Shown here: positions 38,111 through 46,309 of the stretch, one piece after another
Position numbering within the stretch: the first letter of the stretch is position 1
Layout: the number at the start of each line of letters is the position of its first letter
Source: Pseudomonadota bacterium
Lineage (GTDB): Bacteria > Pseudomonadota > Alphaproteobacteria > Caulobacterales > Caulobacteraceae
Direction of reading: 5' to 3'
NCBI GenBank assembly: GCA_020161365.1
Contig: JAIUNU010000003.1
Location: forward strand, 62,001 to 126,000
Length of the DNA: 64,000 nucleotides
Program-made: the position numbers and the translations under genes
The notes under the pieces: model-generated
Told to the model about the DNA's origin: nothing
The model's database searches: none
Seen by the model: the letters and a program-made list of their open reading frames with translations, nothing else

Positions 38111-38962
38111 GTGGCTCAGTCAAAATCCGTCGTGATCACCGGCGTCTCGACCGGCATCGGCCATGCGGCGACCAAGGTGCTGCTCGGCCAGGGCTTCCAC
38201 GTCTTCGGCAGCGTCCGCAAGACCGCCGACGGCGAGCGCCTGAAGGCCGAGTTCGGCGAGGCGTTCACCCCGCTGATCTTCGATGTGGTCGACGAGGCGG
38301 CGGTGCGCGCCGGGGCAAGGCAGGTCGAGGCGGCGCTGGGCGGCAAGACCCTGGCGGGCCTCGTCAACAACGCGGGGATCGCGGTGGCCGGGCCGCTGCT
38401 CTACCTGCCGGTCGAGGAATTCCGCCACCAGTTGGAAGTCAACCTGACCGGCGTGCTGAACGCCACCCAGGCCTTCGCGCCGCTCTTGGGCGCCGGCGGC
38501 GAGCGGGTCAGCCAGCCGGGCCGGATCGTCAACATCTCGTCGGTCGGCGGTCGCAACGCCAACCCGTTCATGGGCCCCTACTGCACGACCAAGTTCGGAC
38601 TGGAGGGCTTTTCGGAGTCGCTGCGCCGCGAGCTCCTGCCCTTCGGCGTTGACGTCGTGGTCGTGGCCCCCGGCGCGGTGGCCACGCCGATCTGGGACAA
38701 GGCCGAGCAGGTCGACGTCGCCCGCTACGCCAACACCCCCTACGCCAAGGCGCTGGAGCGGATGCGCGGCTTCATGCTGAGCCTCGGCAAGTCGGGCCTC
38801 CCGCCCGAGCGGATCGGCGAGACTATCGCCACGGCCCTGACCGCGCCCGCCCCCAAGGTCCGCTACGTGATCTCGCCCTCGCCGATGCAGGTGCTGATGA
38901 CCGAGATCCTGCCCAAGCGCACGATCGACAAGGCCACCGGCAAGCGGCTGGGTCTGATCTGA
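38111..38962 (+). CDS. SDR family oxidoreductase
   Basis: 283 residues from GTG 38111 (GGGGAAGGA upstream); a TTG ten codons earlier is less likely. VVITGVSTGIGHAATKVL is the cofactor motif, LVNNAGIA the NNAG motif, NISSVGG the catalytic Ser, and YCTTKFGLEG the Tyr-x-x-x-Lys. Relatives are annotated as 17-beta-hydroxysteroid-dehydrogenase-like or retinol dehydrogenase-like; substrate unknown. Confidence 0.9.
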   Translation: MAQSKSVVITGVSTGIGHAATKVLLGQGFHVFGSVRKTADGERLKAEFGEAFTPLIFDVVDEAAVRAGARQVEAALGGKTLAGLVNNAGIAVAGPLLYLPVEEFRHQLEVNLTGVLNATQAFAPLLGAGGERVSQPGRIVNISSVGGRNANPFMGPYCTTKFGLEGFSESLRRELLPFGVDVVVVAPGAVATPIWDKAEQVDVARYANTPYAKALERMRGFMLSLGKSGLPPERIGETIATALTAPAPKVRYVISPSPMQVLMTEILPKRTIDKATGKRLGLI

Positions 38963-38969
38963 CGACGGC

Positions 38970-39737
38970 TCAGGCCAGAGCGCGCCAAGCGACATAGCCC
39001 GCCGTGGCGACGATCATCACCGCGAACAGTCGCCGCGCCAGCAGGGCGCGGGCGGCCAGGTGCGGGGCCAGCTTGGCGCCGATCGCCACGCCGGCGGCGC
39101 CGCCGACGATCAGGGCCAGGAACAGCCGGCCGTCGACCAGACCCGAGGCGGCGTAGCTGAGGCTGGTGGCCGCCCCGAACAGCGTCACCGAGACCAGGGA
39201 CGACGCGGCCGCATTGGCCAGAGTCATGCCGGTGGCCGCCATCAGGCCGGGCGCGATCAGAAAGCCGCCGCCGATGCCGAAGAAGCCGGCGGCCAGCCCC
39301 GTCGCCGCCCCGACCGGGACGAGCCGCGAGGCCTTGGCCGGGTCGATCTGGACGTCGGGATCGCCCGGCGAGCTGGGCGCGCGGAACATCGACAGGCCCA
39401 CCGCCGCCATGGCCAGGGCGAACCAGGCCAAGAGGTGTTGGCCGTTGACCGCCTTGGCCATGTGCGCGCCCAGCAGCGAACCGACGAGGCCGGGCGCGCC
39501 GAAGGTCAGGGCGCAGGGCCACTTGACGCGCCCGGCCTTGGCCTGGGCGGCGAGGCCCACGGCGGCGTTGACCGCCACGGCCGCGGCCGAGGTGCCGATC
39601 GCCACGTGCGGGTCACGCACGCCGACGACATAGAGCAGCAAGGGCGTGGCCAGCACCGATCCGCCGCCGCCGAACAGGGTCAGCAACAGCGCGACCAGGG
39701 CGCCGCTCAGGGCGGCGGTCAGCAGGGCGGGGTCCAT
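38970..39737 (-). CDS. TauE/SafE-type sulfite/anion exporter
   Basis: 255 residues, about seven or eight helices in two repeats. Typical TauE/SafE motifs appear as LFGGGGSVLATPLLLYVVG and GIGGGFLIAPGLM. The family exports sulfite, taurine or sulfoacetate products. With a rhodanese-DUF2892 protein and an ArsR regulator upstream it forms a bigR-type operon for hydrogen sulfide/persulfide detoxification, so sulfite export is likely. Confidence 0.88.
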   Translation of the reverse strand: MDPALLTAALSGALVALLLTLFGGGGSVLATPLLLYVVGVRDPHVAIGTSAAAVAVNAAVGLAAQAKAGRVKWPCALTFGAPGLVGSLLGAHMAKAVNGQHLLAWFALAMAAVGLSMFRAPSSPGDPDVQIDPAKASRLVPVGAATGLAAGFFGIGGGFLIAPGLMAATGMTLANAAASSLVSVTLFGAATSLSYAASGLVDGRLFLALIVGGAAGVAIGAKLAPHLAARALLARRLFAVMIVATAGYVAWRALA

Positions 39738-39741
39738 GGCC

Positions 39742-40278
39742 TTAGGCCGCCACCGGACGGTTCCAGGGGGCCAGGGCCAGCAGGCGGGCCATGCCGCAGA
39801 AGCCGGTGGCTCCGGCGAAGGTCAGGCCCGCGCCGACGAACCCGGCGATCCCGAAGAACAGCGGCGAGACCGCAAGGCCCAGCACCACCCCGACCAGCAC
39901 CAGCAGGCCGGCGACGATCTGCACCTGGCGCATCATCTCCAGCGGCGCCTTGGTGTTGTGCTCAACCGGCAGGCCGGCGGCGTCCCAGGCGTCGAGACCG
40001 CCCTCGACGACAAAGGCGCGCCCGCCGCAGACATTGGCCAGGCGCTGGCCGTTGGCGCCGGTGCGCATGCCGGTGCGGCAGGTGAAGATCACCTCGCGCG
40101 CGTCAGGCAGACCGAGGCCTTGGCTCTCAAGGGAGGACAAGGGACGCGACAGCGCGCCGCGGGCGCGGCGGCGGGCGAACTCGTCGGCTTCACGGATGTC
40201 GACCAGCACCGCCCGGCCGTCGGCCAGGCGTTGGGCGGCGTCTTCAGGTTTCAGCGGGGTGGGAGGAAGCGTGGTCAT
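39742..40278 (-). CDS. Rhodanese-like sulfurtransferase with DUF2892 membrane domain
   Basis: 178 residues. Rhodanese domain at about 1-105 with the active-site loop CRTGMRT (Cys near residue 67). Two helices of DUF2892 (VQIVAGLLVLVGVVLGLAV, FFGIAGFVGAGLTFAGATG) follow, placing the enzyme at the inner membrane face. It likely transfers sulfane sulfur to cyanide, thiosulfate or an acceptor to relieve sulfide stress. Its start overlaps the ArsR gene. Confidence 0.9.
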   Translation of the reverse strand: MTTLPPTPLKPEDAAQRLADGRAVLVDIREADEFARRRARGALSRPLSSLESQGLGLPDAREVIFTCRTGMRTGANGQRLANVCGGRAFVVEGGLDAWDAAGLPVEHNTKAPLEMMRQVQIVAGLLVLVGVVLGLAVSPLFFGIAGFVGAGLTFAGATGFCGMARLLALAPWNRPVAA

Positions 40279-40615
40279 GGGGGGCGCTTTCGGCTGGAGG
40301 ACAAAAGATCTCCGCGAGCGTCGCCACCACCTTGAGGGCGGCGGGGTCGGCGATCCGGTACCAGACCGTGGTGGCTTCGCGGCGCGCGGCCACGACGCCC
40401 TCGTCGCGCAGCACCGCCAGGTGCTGGGACAAGGCCGATTGCGACAGGCCGACTAGGGGCTGGATCTGCCCCACCGACCGTTCGCCCTCGGCAAGCTGGC
40501 ACAGGATCATCAACCGCCGCTCGTTGCCGAGGGCGCGCAGAAGCTTGGCGGCTTCAGCGGCGCTGGCCTCGAACTGGCTGACGGAGAAACGCGAGAGATC
40601 GAACATGAGCGCCAT
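40244..40615 (-). CDS. ArsR-family regulator, BigR/SqrR-like
   Basis: 123 residues from ATG 40615 (ATG 40606 also possible). Winged-helix core LRALGNERRLMILCQLAEGERSVGQIQPLVGLSQSALSQHLAVLRDEGVV. BigR-type regulators sense sulfide/persulfide by two cysteines; one is near CQLAEG and another at FCPPAES, which fits the pair. The 13-bp palindrome TGCTAAATTAGCA just upstream lies between it and the divergent dioxygenase gene. Confidence 0.85.
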   Translation of the reverse strand: MALMFDLSRFSVSQFEASAAEAAKLLRALGNERRLMILCQLAEGERSVGQIQPLVGLSQSALSQHLAVLRDEGVVAARREATTVWYRIADPAALKVVATLAEIFCPPAESAPHDHASSHPAET

Positions 40616-40626
40616 ATATTAGCTTG

Positions 40627-40639
40627 TGCTAAATTAGCA
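40627..40639. promoter_or_regulatory. Palindromic operator for the ArsR/BigR-like regulator
   Basis: TGCTAAATTAGCA is a perfect odd-length palindrome (centre at 40633) within an AT-rich block flanked by ATATATTAG and TTCTTATATG, which may hold both divergent -10 elements. Placed 11 bp before the regulator start and 41 bp before the dioxygenase start. Confidence 0.7.
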
Positions 40640-40679
40640 AGTTCTTATATGAAGGCCGTGCTGCAGAAAGGCTCAGACC

Positions 40680-41540
40680 ATGCGACCCGACGTTCAAGCG
40701 TTTTTCGACACCGCGACCTTCACCGCCAGCTATCTGGTGGTCGATCCGGCCACCAAGACCGCAGCGATTATCGATCCGGTGCTGGATTTCGAACCCAAGG
40801 CGGGCAAGCTCTCCACCGCCTCGGCCGACGCCCTGCTGGCGGCCGTGCGCGACCGGGGTCTGCATCTGGCCTATGTGCTGGAGACCCACGCCCACGCCGA
40901 CCACCTGTCGGCCGCCGACCTGATCCGCCGCAAGACCGGCGCGAAGATCGTCATCGGCGCCAGGATCACCGAAGTCCAGAAGACCTTCATCCCGATGTTC
41001 GAGTCCGACGCCAGCCCCGACGGCGCGGTGTTCGACGTGCTGATGGAGGAAGGCGACGTGCTGCCGCTCGGCGCGCTCTCGATCGAGGCGCTGCACACGC
41101 CGGGCCACACCCCGGCCTGCCTGACCTATCGGATCGGCGACGCGGCCTTCGTGGGCGACACCCTGTTCATGCCCGACTACGGCACCGCCCGCGCGGACTT
41201 CCCTGGCGGCGACGCGCGCACGCTATATCGATCGATCCAGAAGGTGCTGGCCCTGCCGCCGGAAACCCGGGTCTTCGTCGGCCACGACTACCTGCCGGCG
41301 GGCCGCGACACGTTCCGCTGGGAGACGACGGTGGCCGAGGAACGGGCGCGCAACATCCATGTGGGCGGCGGCTCCCAGGAGGACGACTTCGTCGCCATGC
41401 GCCAGGCCCGCGACGCCACCCTGGCCGCCCCGACCCTGATCCTGCCCTCGCTGCAGGTGAACATCCGCGCCGGCGCCCTGCCCGAACCCACGGCGGCGGG
41501 GAACGTCTTCCTGCGCCTGCCGGTGACCTGGGCGGCTTAG
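40680..41540 (+). CDS. MBL-fold persulfide dioxygenase (ETHE1/Blh-like)
   Basis: 286 residues. Metal ligands are in ETHAHADHLSAAD (HxHxDH), TPGHTPAC and GDTLFMPDYG; VFVGHDYLPAG gives the last His. Only one iron is bound in ETHE1-type enzymes, which oxidise glutathione persulfide to sulfite. It is divergent from the ArsR-rhodanese-TauE operon and shares its operator region, so persulfide is oxidised to sulfite and exported. Confidence 0.9.
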   Translation: MRPDVQAFFDTATFTASYLVVDPATKTAAIIDPVLDFEPKAGKLSTASADALLAAVRDRGLHLAYVLETHAHADHLSAADLIRRKTGAKIVIGARITEVQKTFIPMFESDASPDGAVFDVLMEEGDVLPLGALSIEALHTPGHTPACLTYRIGDAAFVGDTLFMPDYGTARADFPGGDARTLYRSIQKVLALPPETRVFVGHDYLPAGRDTFRWETTVAEERARNIHVGGGSQEDDFVAMRQARDATLAAPTLILPSLQVNIRAGALPEPTAAGNVFLRLPVTWAA

Positions 41541-41544
41541 CAGC

Positions 41545-41595
41545 TGTATCGCGACGCGACACGTGTCCTTGATGTTCGTGTCGCGGCGCGATACA
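41545..41595. promoter_or_regulatory. 51-bp inverted repeat ahead of higBA
   Basis: TGTATCGCGACGCGACACG (41545-41563) and CGTGTCGCGGCGCGATACA (41577-41595) match over 19 bp with one mismatch, 13-bp spacer. HigA-type antitoxins repress their own promoter at such repeats. It begins 4 bp after the dioxygenase stop, so it might also act as a terminator-like hairpin. Confidence 0.65.
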
Positions 41596-41614
41596 AGTCG
41601 CCTTGGAGAGGGCG

Positions 41615-41902
41615 ATGGCGATCCAGACCTTCAAGGACCTGCGCGCGAAGGCCATCCTCGAAGGGGTGTCCCCCGGAAAAGGTTTTCCGTCCGACCTCAT
41701 CAGGGTCGCCAAGCGCAAGTTGGAGATGCTGGAAGCCGCCGTTGCCCTGAACGACCTTCGCACGCCGCCGGGTAATCGGCTCGAAGCTTTGTCCGGAGAC
41801 CGTAAGGGTCAGCATTCGATCCGGATCAACGATCAGTTCCGGCTGGTCTTTGTCTGGACCGAAACCGGACCGGCGGATGTCGAGTTCGTGGACTATCACT
41901 GA
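41615..41902 (+). CDS. higB: HigB-like toxin (RelE/ParE superfamily)
   Basis: 95 residues from ATG 41615 (GGAGAGGGCG directly before); TTG 41603 is an alternative. Sequence such as [52 protein letters not shown] is the classical HigB pattern: an mRNA interferase that cleaves translated mRNA at the ribosome. The order toxin-antitoxin is the HigBA one. Confidence 0.92.
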   Translation: MAIQTFKDLRAKAILEGVSPGKGFPSDLIRVAKRKLEMLEAAVALNDLRTPPGNRLEALSGDRKGQHSIRINDQFRLVFVWTETGPADVEFVDYH

Positions 41903-41933
41903 GCGCCAGTGGCGCTTTCGAAGGAGCCAGGTG

Positions 41934-42248
41934 ATGAGCAAGGATATCGTGCAGGACAACGATCCCCTCGCCCCGGTCCATCCGGGCGAGATCCTGCTGG
42001 AAGAGTTCCTGAAGCCCTATAGCCTTACGCCTGGCCGTGTCGCAGCCCGGCTGCATATCGCTCGCCCTCGGATCGAGAAGCTTGTCCGGGGACAAACCCC
42101 GGTGACCATCGACACGGCTCTGCGCCTGGAGCGTCTGTTCGGCGCCAGCGCGCAGTTCTGGCTCAATCTGCAGAACCGCTACGACCTGGAAATGGCCAAG
42201 CGAGGCGTCGCGCCGGACATCGCCAGCATCGAGCCGTTCGCGGCCTAG
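41934..42248 (+). CDS. higA: HigA-like antitoxin with Xre helix-turn-helix
   Basis: 104 residues from ATG 41934 (AAGGAG upstream). PVHPGEILLEEFLKPYSLTPGRVAARLHIARPRIEKLVRGQTPVTIDTALRLERLFG is an addiction-module HigA domain: the DNA-binding helix-turn-helix and family motif (PxHPGE.L.EE). It neutralises HigB and represses the operon; 31 bp after higB. Confidence 0.93.
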   Translation: MSKDIVQDNDPLAPVHPGEILLEEFLKPYSLTPGRVAARLHIARPRIEKLVRGQTPVTIDTALRLERLFGASAQFWLNLQNRYDLEMAKRGVAPDIASIEPFAA

Positions 42249-42358
42249 AGCCTCGCCCGTCAAAACGGACTCGTTTGACGCGATAACGAGGCTCTAAATC
42301 AAACACTTAGAGCGTGACTTACGCCGAAACCGGTTCCCACTTTCGGCGTCACGCTCTA
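42246..42358. repeat. Two adjacent palindromes incl. alphaproteobacterial intergenic repeat (family D)
   Basis: First hairpin: TAGAGCCTCG (42246-42255) with CGAGGCTCTA (42287-42296) plus an inner CGTCAAA/TTTGACG. Second: TAGAGCGTGAC (42308-42318) with GTCACGCTCTA (42348-42358) around ACGCCGAAACCGGTTCCCAC; the GGGAACCGGTTTCGG core is a widespread alphaproteobacterial repeat. The second covers the stop codon of pseI and lies between the convergent higA and pseI genes. Confidence 0.75.
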
Positions 42359-43408
42359 GCCGACCATCGACCAGTCCAGCGGCTCGCCGCGGGTCAGGTC
42401 GCGGGCAGCCTTGCCGGCCAGCACCTTGTCGAGATCGGCGGGCGGCAGGCCGTTGCCCGGGCGGACCGAGCGGACATTGGCCCGCGTCAGGGGCTCGCCC
42501 TTCTTGACGTCGGCGGTGACGTAAAGCGAGCGGCGGAACAGCAGGCTCGTGGCCTCCGAGCCCAGCACGTCATAGTGCGCCCGGCCGAGCGCCGCCCAGG
42601 CGTTCTTGGTGTCGTCGACCAAGGCCTTGAACTCGGCGGGCTCCAGGCTGAAGGCGGCGTCGGGGCCGCCGTCGGCGCGGGCCAGGGTGAAGTGCTTCTC
42701 GACCGCGCAGGCCCCCAGGCTGACCGCCGCCACCGAGGCGGCCGTGCCCGGGGTGTGGTCCGAGAGGCCGATCGGGCAACCGAAGCGTGCGGCCATATCC
42801 GGCACGGTCCGAACGTTCGCGTCAGCAAACGTGGCCGGATAGCTCGACACACAGTGCAGCAGCAGCACGCCCGGCGCGCCGGCCGCCAGGGCCGTGTCGA
42901 GGGCGGTCTGCATCTCGGTCAGGTTGGCCATGCCGGTCGAGATGATCAGCGGCTTACCCTTGGCGGCGGCGTAGCGGATCAGCGGCAGGTCGACGGCCTC
43001 AAATGAAGCGATCTTGAAGGCCGGCGCGCCCAAGCTGTCGAGCAGGTCGACGGCGGTCTCGTCGAAGGGGCTGGAGAAGATCGTCACGCCGCGCTGGCGG
43101 GCGCGCTCGAAGATCGCCGCGTGCCACTCGAACGGGGTGTGGGCCTCTTCGTAGAGCTCATAGAGGGTCCGCCCGTCCCACAGCCCGCCGTGGATTTTGA
43201 ACTCGGGCCGATCGACGTCCAGCGTGATGGTGTCGGCGGTGTAGGTCTGGATCTTGATGGCGTCACAGCCGGTGTCGGCCGCAGCGTCGACCATGGTCAG
43301 GCAGCGCTCAAGGCTGCCGTTATGGTTCCCCGACAGCTCGCAGATCACATATGGGGAATGGTCAGAGCCGATCTTGCGGCCGGCGATTTCGATAAAGGGC
43401 GCGGACAT
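42356..43408 (-). CDS. pseI: Pseudaminic acid synthase
   Basis: 350 residues. NeuB-type (beta/alpha)8 barrel with ICELSGNHNGSLERCLTMVDAAADTGCDAIKIQTYTADT and a C-terminal SAF/antifreeze-like domain (SLYVTADVKKGEPLTRANVRSVRPG). It condenses 6-deoxy-AltdiNAc with phosphoenolpyruvate to pseudaminic acid. It is encoded about 4.5 kb from the other pse genes, on the other strand, with no local partner. PseI is favoured over NeuB (sialic acid) because pseG is in the window. Confidence 0.93.
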   Translation of the reverse strand: MSAPFIEIAGRKIGSDHSPYVICELSGNHNGSLERCLTMVDAAADTGCDAIKIQTYTADTITLDVDRPEFKIHGGLWDGRTLYELYEEAHTPFEWHAAIFERARQRGVTIFSSPFDETAVDLLDSLGAPAFKIASFEAVDLPLIRYAAAKGKPLIISTGMANLTEMQTALDTALAAGAPGVLLLHCVSSYPATFADANVRTVPDMAARFGCPIGLSDHTPGTAASVAAVSLGACAVEKHFTLARADGGPDAAFSLEPAEFKALVDDTKNAWAALGRAHYDVLGSEATSLLFRRSLYVTADVKKGEPLTRANVRSVRPGNGLPPADLDKVLAGKAARDLTRGEPLDWSMVG

Positions 43409-43480
43409 GGGCGTGCTCCTCGGGCGAAAGCCCGGAAACGTGGTTGCCCTCAGCTTAACCCGCCAAAGGTGGACGAGCCG

Positions 43481-43735
43481 TCAATCGCAGCCGCCGCCGC
43501 CATCCCCGCCGCAGTCACCGCCAGAGTCGCTGGAGCCGCCATCGGCGTACACGCCGCCGTCGCCGCTCTTGGCCTTCTTGTCGTTCGCCGCTGTGGCCGC
43601 ATGGGCCATGGCGCCGAAGCCGCCACCAAAGGCGACGCCCAAGCCTAGCCCCAGCGCCAGGTTATCCAGGGCCAGACCTAAAGCCACACCCAGAGCGATC
43701 CCGACGCCCATGCCGATCGGCAAGCCGCTTTTCAT
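43481..43735 (-). CDS. Small Gly-rich protein with Cys/Asp/Gly tail
   Basis: 84 residues from ATG 43735. The N-terminal half is Gly/Ala/Leu rich and helical (GVGIALGVALGLALDNLALGLGLGVAFGGGFGAMA), a possible membrane hairpin with glycine zipper repeats. The tail ends in GGSSDSGGDCGGDGGGGCD, with two cysteines. C-terminal Gly-Cys tails occur in several unrelated small proteins of unknown role. It precedes a second small gene on the same strand, which it follows by 25 bp. Confidence 0.6.
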   Translation of the reverse strand: MKSGLPIGMGVGIALGVALGLALDNLALGLGLGVAFGGGFGAMAHAATAANDKKAKSGDGGVYADGGSSDSGGDCGGDGGGGCD

Positions 43736-43760
43736 GCCTTCAGGTCCCTTGGATAGCCGC

Positions 43761-43949
43761 CTACTCGGCGATTGGCTCGCCCCGCGGTCGGGCGTCATAT
43801 TCCTTCTTGCCCTGCCAGGCCGAATAGCCCGCGACCATCAGGAACATGGTGACCAGGCCCAGACCGACGAGCATGTCGCCGAACCAGACATTGGCCAGGC
43901 CTGCGAACAGGGCGACGATACCCACGCCCAGTAGAACTCCGAGCTTCAT
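43761..43949 (-). CDS. Small two-helix membrane protein
   Basis: 62 residues from ATG 43949, with a good GGAGGAAAA site. Two hydrophobic helices (LGVLLGVGIVALFAGLANVWF and MLVGLGLVTMFLMVAGYSAW), then a charged tail (GKKEYDARPRGEPIAE). Unknown family; upstream of and apparently co-transcribed with the Gly-rich gene, divergent from trxB. Confidence 0.65.
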   Translation of the reverse strand: MKLGVLLGVGIVALFAGLANVWFGDMLVGLGLVTMFLMVAGYSAWQGKKEYDARPRGEPIAE

Positions 43950-44009
43950 CAGGTTTTCCTCCCGTGGCTTATGTCGCCACTGCGGAGAATCCACACTATA
44001 TCTCCGCCC

Positions 44010-45017
44010 ATGTCTACGCCCTCCCCTCGCCAGACCCGCTGCCTGATCATCGGATCGGGTCCCGCCGGCTACACCGCCGCCATCTACGCCGCTCGCGCCC
44101 TGCTGAAGCCCGTGCTGATCGCCGGCATCCAGCCCGGTGGCCAGCTGACCATCACGACGGATGTCGAGAACTATCCGGGCTTCGCCGACGTGATCCAAGG
44201 CCCCTGGCTGATGGACCAGATGCGCGCCCAGGCCGAGCATGTCGGCACCGAGTTCGTCAGCGACATCGTCACCAGCGTCGACCTGTCCAAGCGTCCGTTC
44301 ACGGTGAAGACCGACAGCGGCCAGGACTGGATCGCCGAGACGATCATCATCGCCACCGGCGCCCAGGCCAAGTGGCTGGGTCTGGAGAGCGAGAGCAAGT
44401 TCCAGGGCTTCGGCGTCAGCGCCTGCGCCACCTGCGACGGCTTCTTCTATCGCAACAAGGACGTCATCGTGGTCGGCGGCGGCAACACGGCCGTCGAAGA
44501 GGCGCTGTTCCTGACCAGCTTCGCCAGCAAGGTCACCCTAGTGCACCGCAAGGACGAGCTGCGCGCCGAGAAGATCCTGCAGGAGCGTCTGCTGGCCCAT
44601 CCGAAGATCGAGGTGATCTGGGACAGCGTCATCGACGAGGTTCTAGGTCAGACTGATCCCATGGGCGTCACTGGCGCCCGCCTGAAGAACATCAAGACCG
44701 GCGAGACCCAAGAAGTCGCCGCCGACGGCGTGTTTATCGCCATCGGCCACGCGCCGTCGTCGGAACTGTTCGCCGGCCAGCTGGAGACCGGTCCGGGCGG
44801 CTATCTGAAGGTCAAGCCCGGCACGGCCTCGACCGCGATCGAGGGCGTCTACGCCGCCGGCGACGTCACCGACGACGTCTACCGCCAGGCGGTGACGGCC
44901 GCCGGCATGGGCTGCATGGCCGCGCTGGAGGCCGTGCGCTTCCTGGCCGAGGAAGACCACAAGGCCGCGCACCATCCGATCAGCCACGCCGAGGCGAACA
45001 AGATCGGGGTTTGGTGA
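44010..45017 (+). CDS. trxB: Thioredoxin reductase
   Basis: 335 residues from ATG 44010. FAD-binding CLIIGSGPAGYTAAIYAARA, redox pair CATC at residues 139-142 (CATCDGFFY), NADPH-binding VGGGNTAVEEALFLTSFA and C-terminal YAAGDVTDDVYRQAVTAAG are all present. It reduces thioredoxin with NADPH in the cytosol. Ends just before a strong bidirectional terminator. Confidence 0.97.
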   Translation: MSTPSPRQTRCLIIGSGPAGYTAAIYAARALLKPVLIAGIQPGGQLTITTDVENYPGFADVIQGPWLMDQMRAQAEHVGTEFVSDIVTSVDLSKRPFTVKTDSGQDWIAETIIIATGAQAKWLGLESESKFQGFGVSACATCDGFFYRNKDVIVVGGGNTAVEEALFLTSFASKVTLVHRKDELRAEKILQERLLAHPKIEVIWDSVIDEVLGQTDPMGVTGARLKNIKTGETQEVAADGVFIAIGHAPSSELFAGQLETGPGGYLKVKPGTASTAIEGVYAAGDVTDDVYRQAVTAAGMGCMAALEAVRFLAEEDHKAAHHPISHAEANKIGVW

Positions 45018-45030
45018 GGGTTTAGCGCCC

Positions 45031-45059
45031 AAATCCTCCCCCTAGCGGGGGAGGATTTT
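45031..45059. terminator. Bidirectional intrinsic terminator between trxB and sleB-like gene
   Basis: AAATCCTCCCCC (45031-45042) pairs with GGGGGAGGATTT (45047-45058) around a TAGC loop, with T and A runs at the ends. Serves the convergent genes on each side. Confidence 0.8.
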
Positions 45060-46300
45060 CAATTCAACGGATCCAGCGGACTCGGCGGACGAGGCTTGGG
45101 CTTTGGCGGCGAGGACGGCGGCGCGGGCGGGGCCTCCGCCGTTGGGGGCTCCACGCCGGCAACGGCTTCGAGCCTCCGGTTGATCCGGGCGATCTCGTCG
45201 GGAGTCGGAATGCGGCGACCGGCCACGCGCCCCTGCACGGTCACCCGCTCGCCGGTCGGCGAGTTGGCGTCCGGAACCGCCACCAGCTTGGCGTCCGGCA
45301 GGACCAGATTCGACACCCCTAACATCTGGGCCACGGCCCCGGTCGCCAACGGCGTGGCGGCGGCGGGCGCGGCTTGAGCGGCGAGCACCTCGGGGGGCGC
45401 GGCCTCCAGTGTGCGCGGGTCGGCGGCCATCAGGATGTCGGCGCTGACATTCTCATTGCCCGAATAGCGGCCGCGGAACGCCGCCAAGGTCCCGGACGGG
45501 CCTGTCCAGCGATAGAAGATGTGCTGGCCAAACTGCCTCAGCTTGACCAGGGTCGGCGCCCAGTACGGCGAGACGTAATCGGCGTGGTAGTGGGTGGCGA
45601 CGCCCACCGGCTTGAAGACAAAGCCGTTCAGGGCGCGCTTGGCGACCGCCTGGGCGTTGGCCCAGATCGCCGGGACCGGTTCGCGCGCCAGAGAGCCGTC
45701 GCAGGCGAAGCTGAACTGACAGCCGGTGCTGCGCGCCGCGCCTTCATAGATCACGCCGCAGATCGACTTCGGATAGCCCGGGTGGCGCATGCGGTTGATC
45801 ACCGTCTGGGCCACCGCCATCTGCCCCTCGCCGGGCTCGAAACCCGCCTCGTAATAGACCGCTTGGGTCAGGCAATGCAGCGCCTTGGCGCGCGCGTCGG
45901 CCGAGCCTGTGAGCACGAAAGGCTTGGCGGCCTCCAGCGCCTCGGGGATGGCCGGACGCAGCGAATTGATCAGTCGCGCCTCGTAGAAGTCCGGATCGCG
46001 ATCACCAAGGCGCGGGATGTCCTTGAGGCGGATCACCTCCCAGCCGGGCACGCGGCCCCAATAGTCCTTGTGCGGCCGGGGATCGTGCCGGCGCGCCAAG
46101 GCCAGCATGGCCGGATCCATGTTGGCGACATAGCGCTTGAGGCCGCGCTCGCTGAAGCTGGCGGTGACGCGCATCAGGCCGGCGTCGCGGCCGGACCCGG
46201 TCGGAACATAATAGGTCGCGCAGGCCGAAAGGCCGCCGACCACCCCGAGGGCGGCGACGGCCTTCCAGCGTTCAATCAGGCTTCGGGCGTCCGCCCCCAC
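45059..46300 (-). CDS. SleB/CwlJ-type cell-wall hydrolase
   Basis: 413 residues from GTG 46300. A lipoprotein-like or signal segment (VAALGVVGGLSACATYYVP) precedes the hydrolase_2 domain with LTQAVYYEAGFEPGEGQMAVAQTVINRMRHPGYPKSICGVIYEGA, whose Glu is the catalytic residue of the spore cortex-lytic enzyme family. In non-sporulating alphaproteobacteria these act on peptidoglycan as lytic transglycosylases. The C-terminus is Pro-rich. Its start is 10 bp after the dps stop, so both could be in one operon. Confidence 0.88.
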   Translation of the reverse strand: MGADARSLIERWKAVAALGVVGGLSACATYYVPTGSGRDAGLMRVTASFSERGLKRYVANMDPAMLALARRHDPRPHKDYWGRVPGWEVIRLKDIPRLGDRDPDFYEARLINSLRPAIPEALEAAKPFVLTGSADARAKALHCLTQAVYYEAGFEPGEGQMAVAQTVINRMRHPGYPKSICGVIYEGAARSTGCQFSFACDGSLAREPVPAIWANAQAVAKRALNGFVFKPVGVATHYHADYVSPYWAPTLVKLRQFGQHIFYRWTGPSGTLAAFRGRYSGNENVSADILMAADPRTLEAAPPEVLAAQAAPAAATPLATGAVAQMLGVSNLVLPDAKLVAVPDANSPTGERVTVQGRVAGRRIPTPDEIARINRRLEAVAGVEPPTAEAPPAPPSSPPKPKPRPPSPLDPLN

Positions 46301-46309
46301 GCGGGATCG

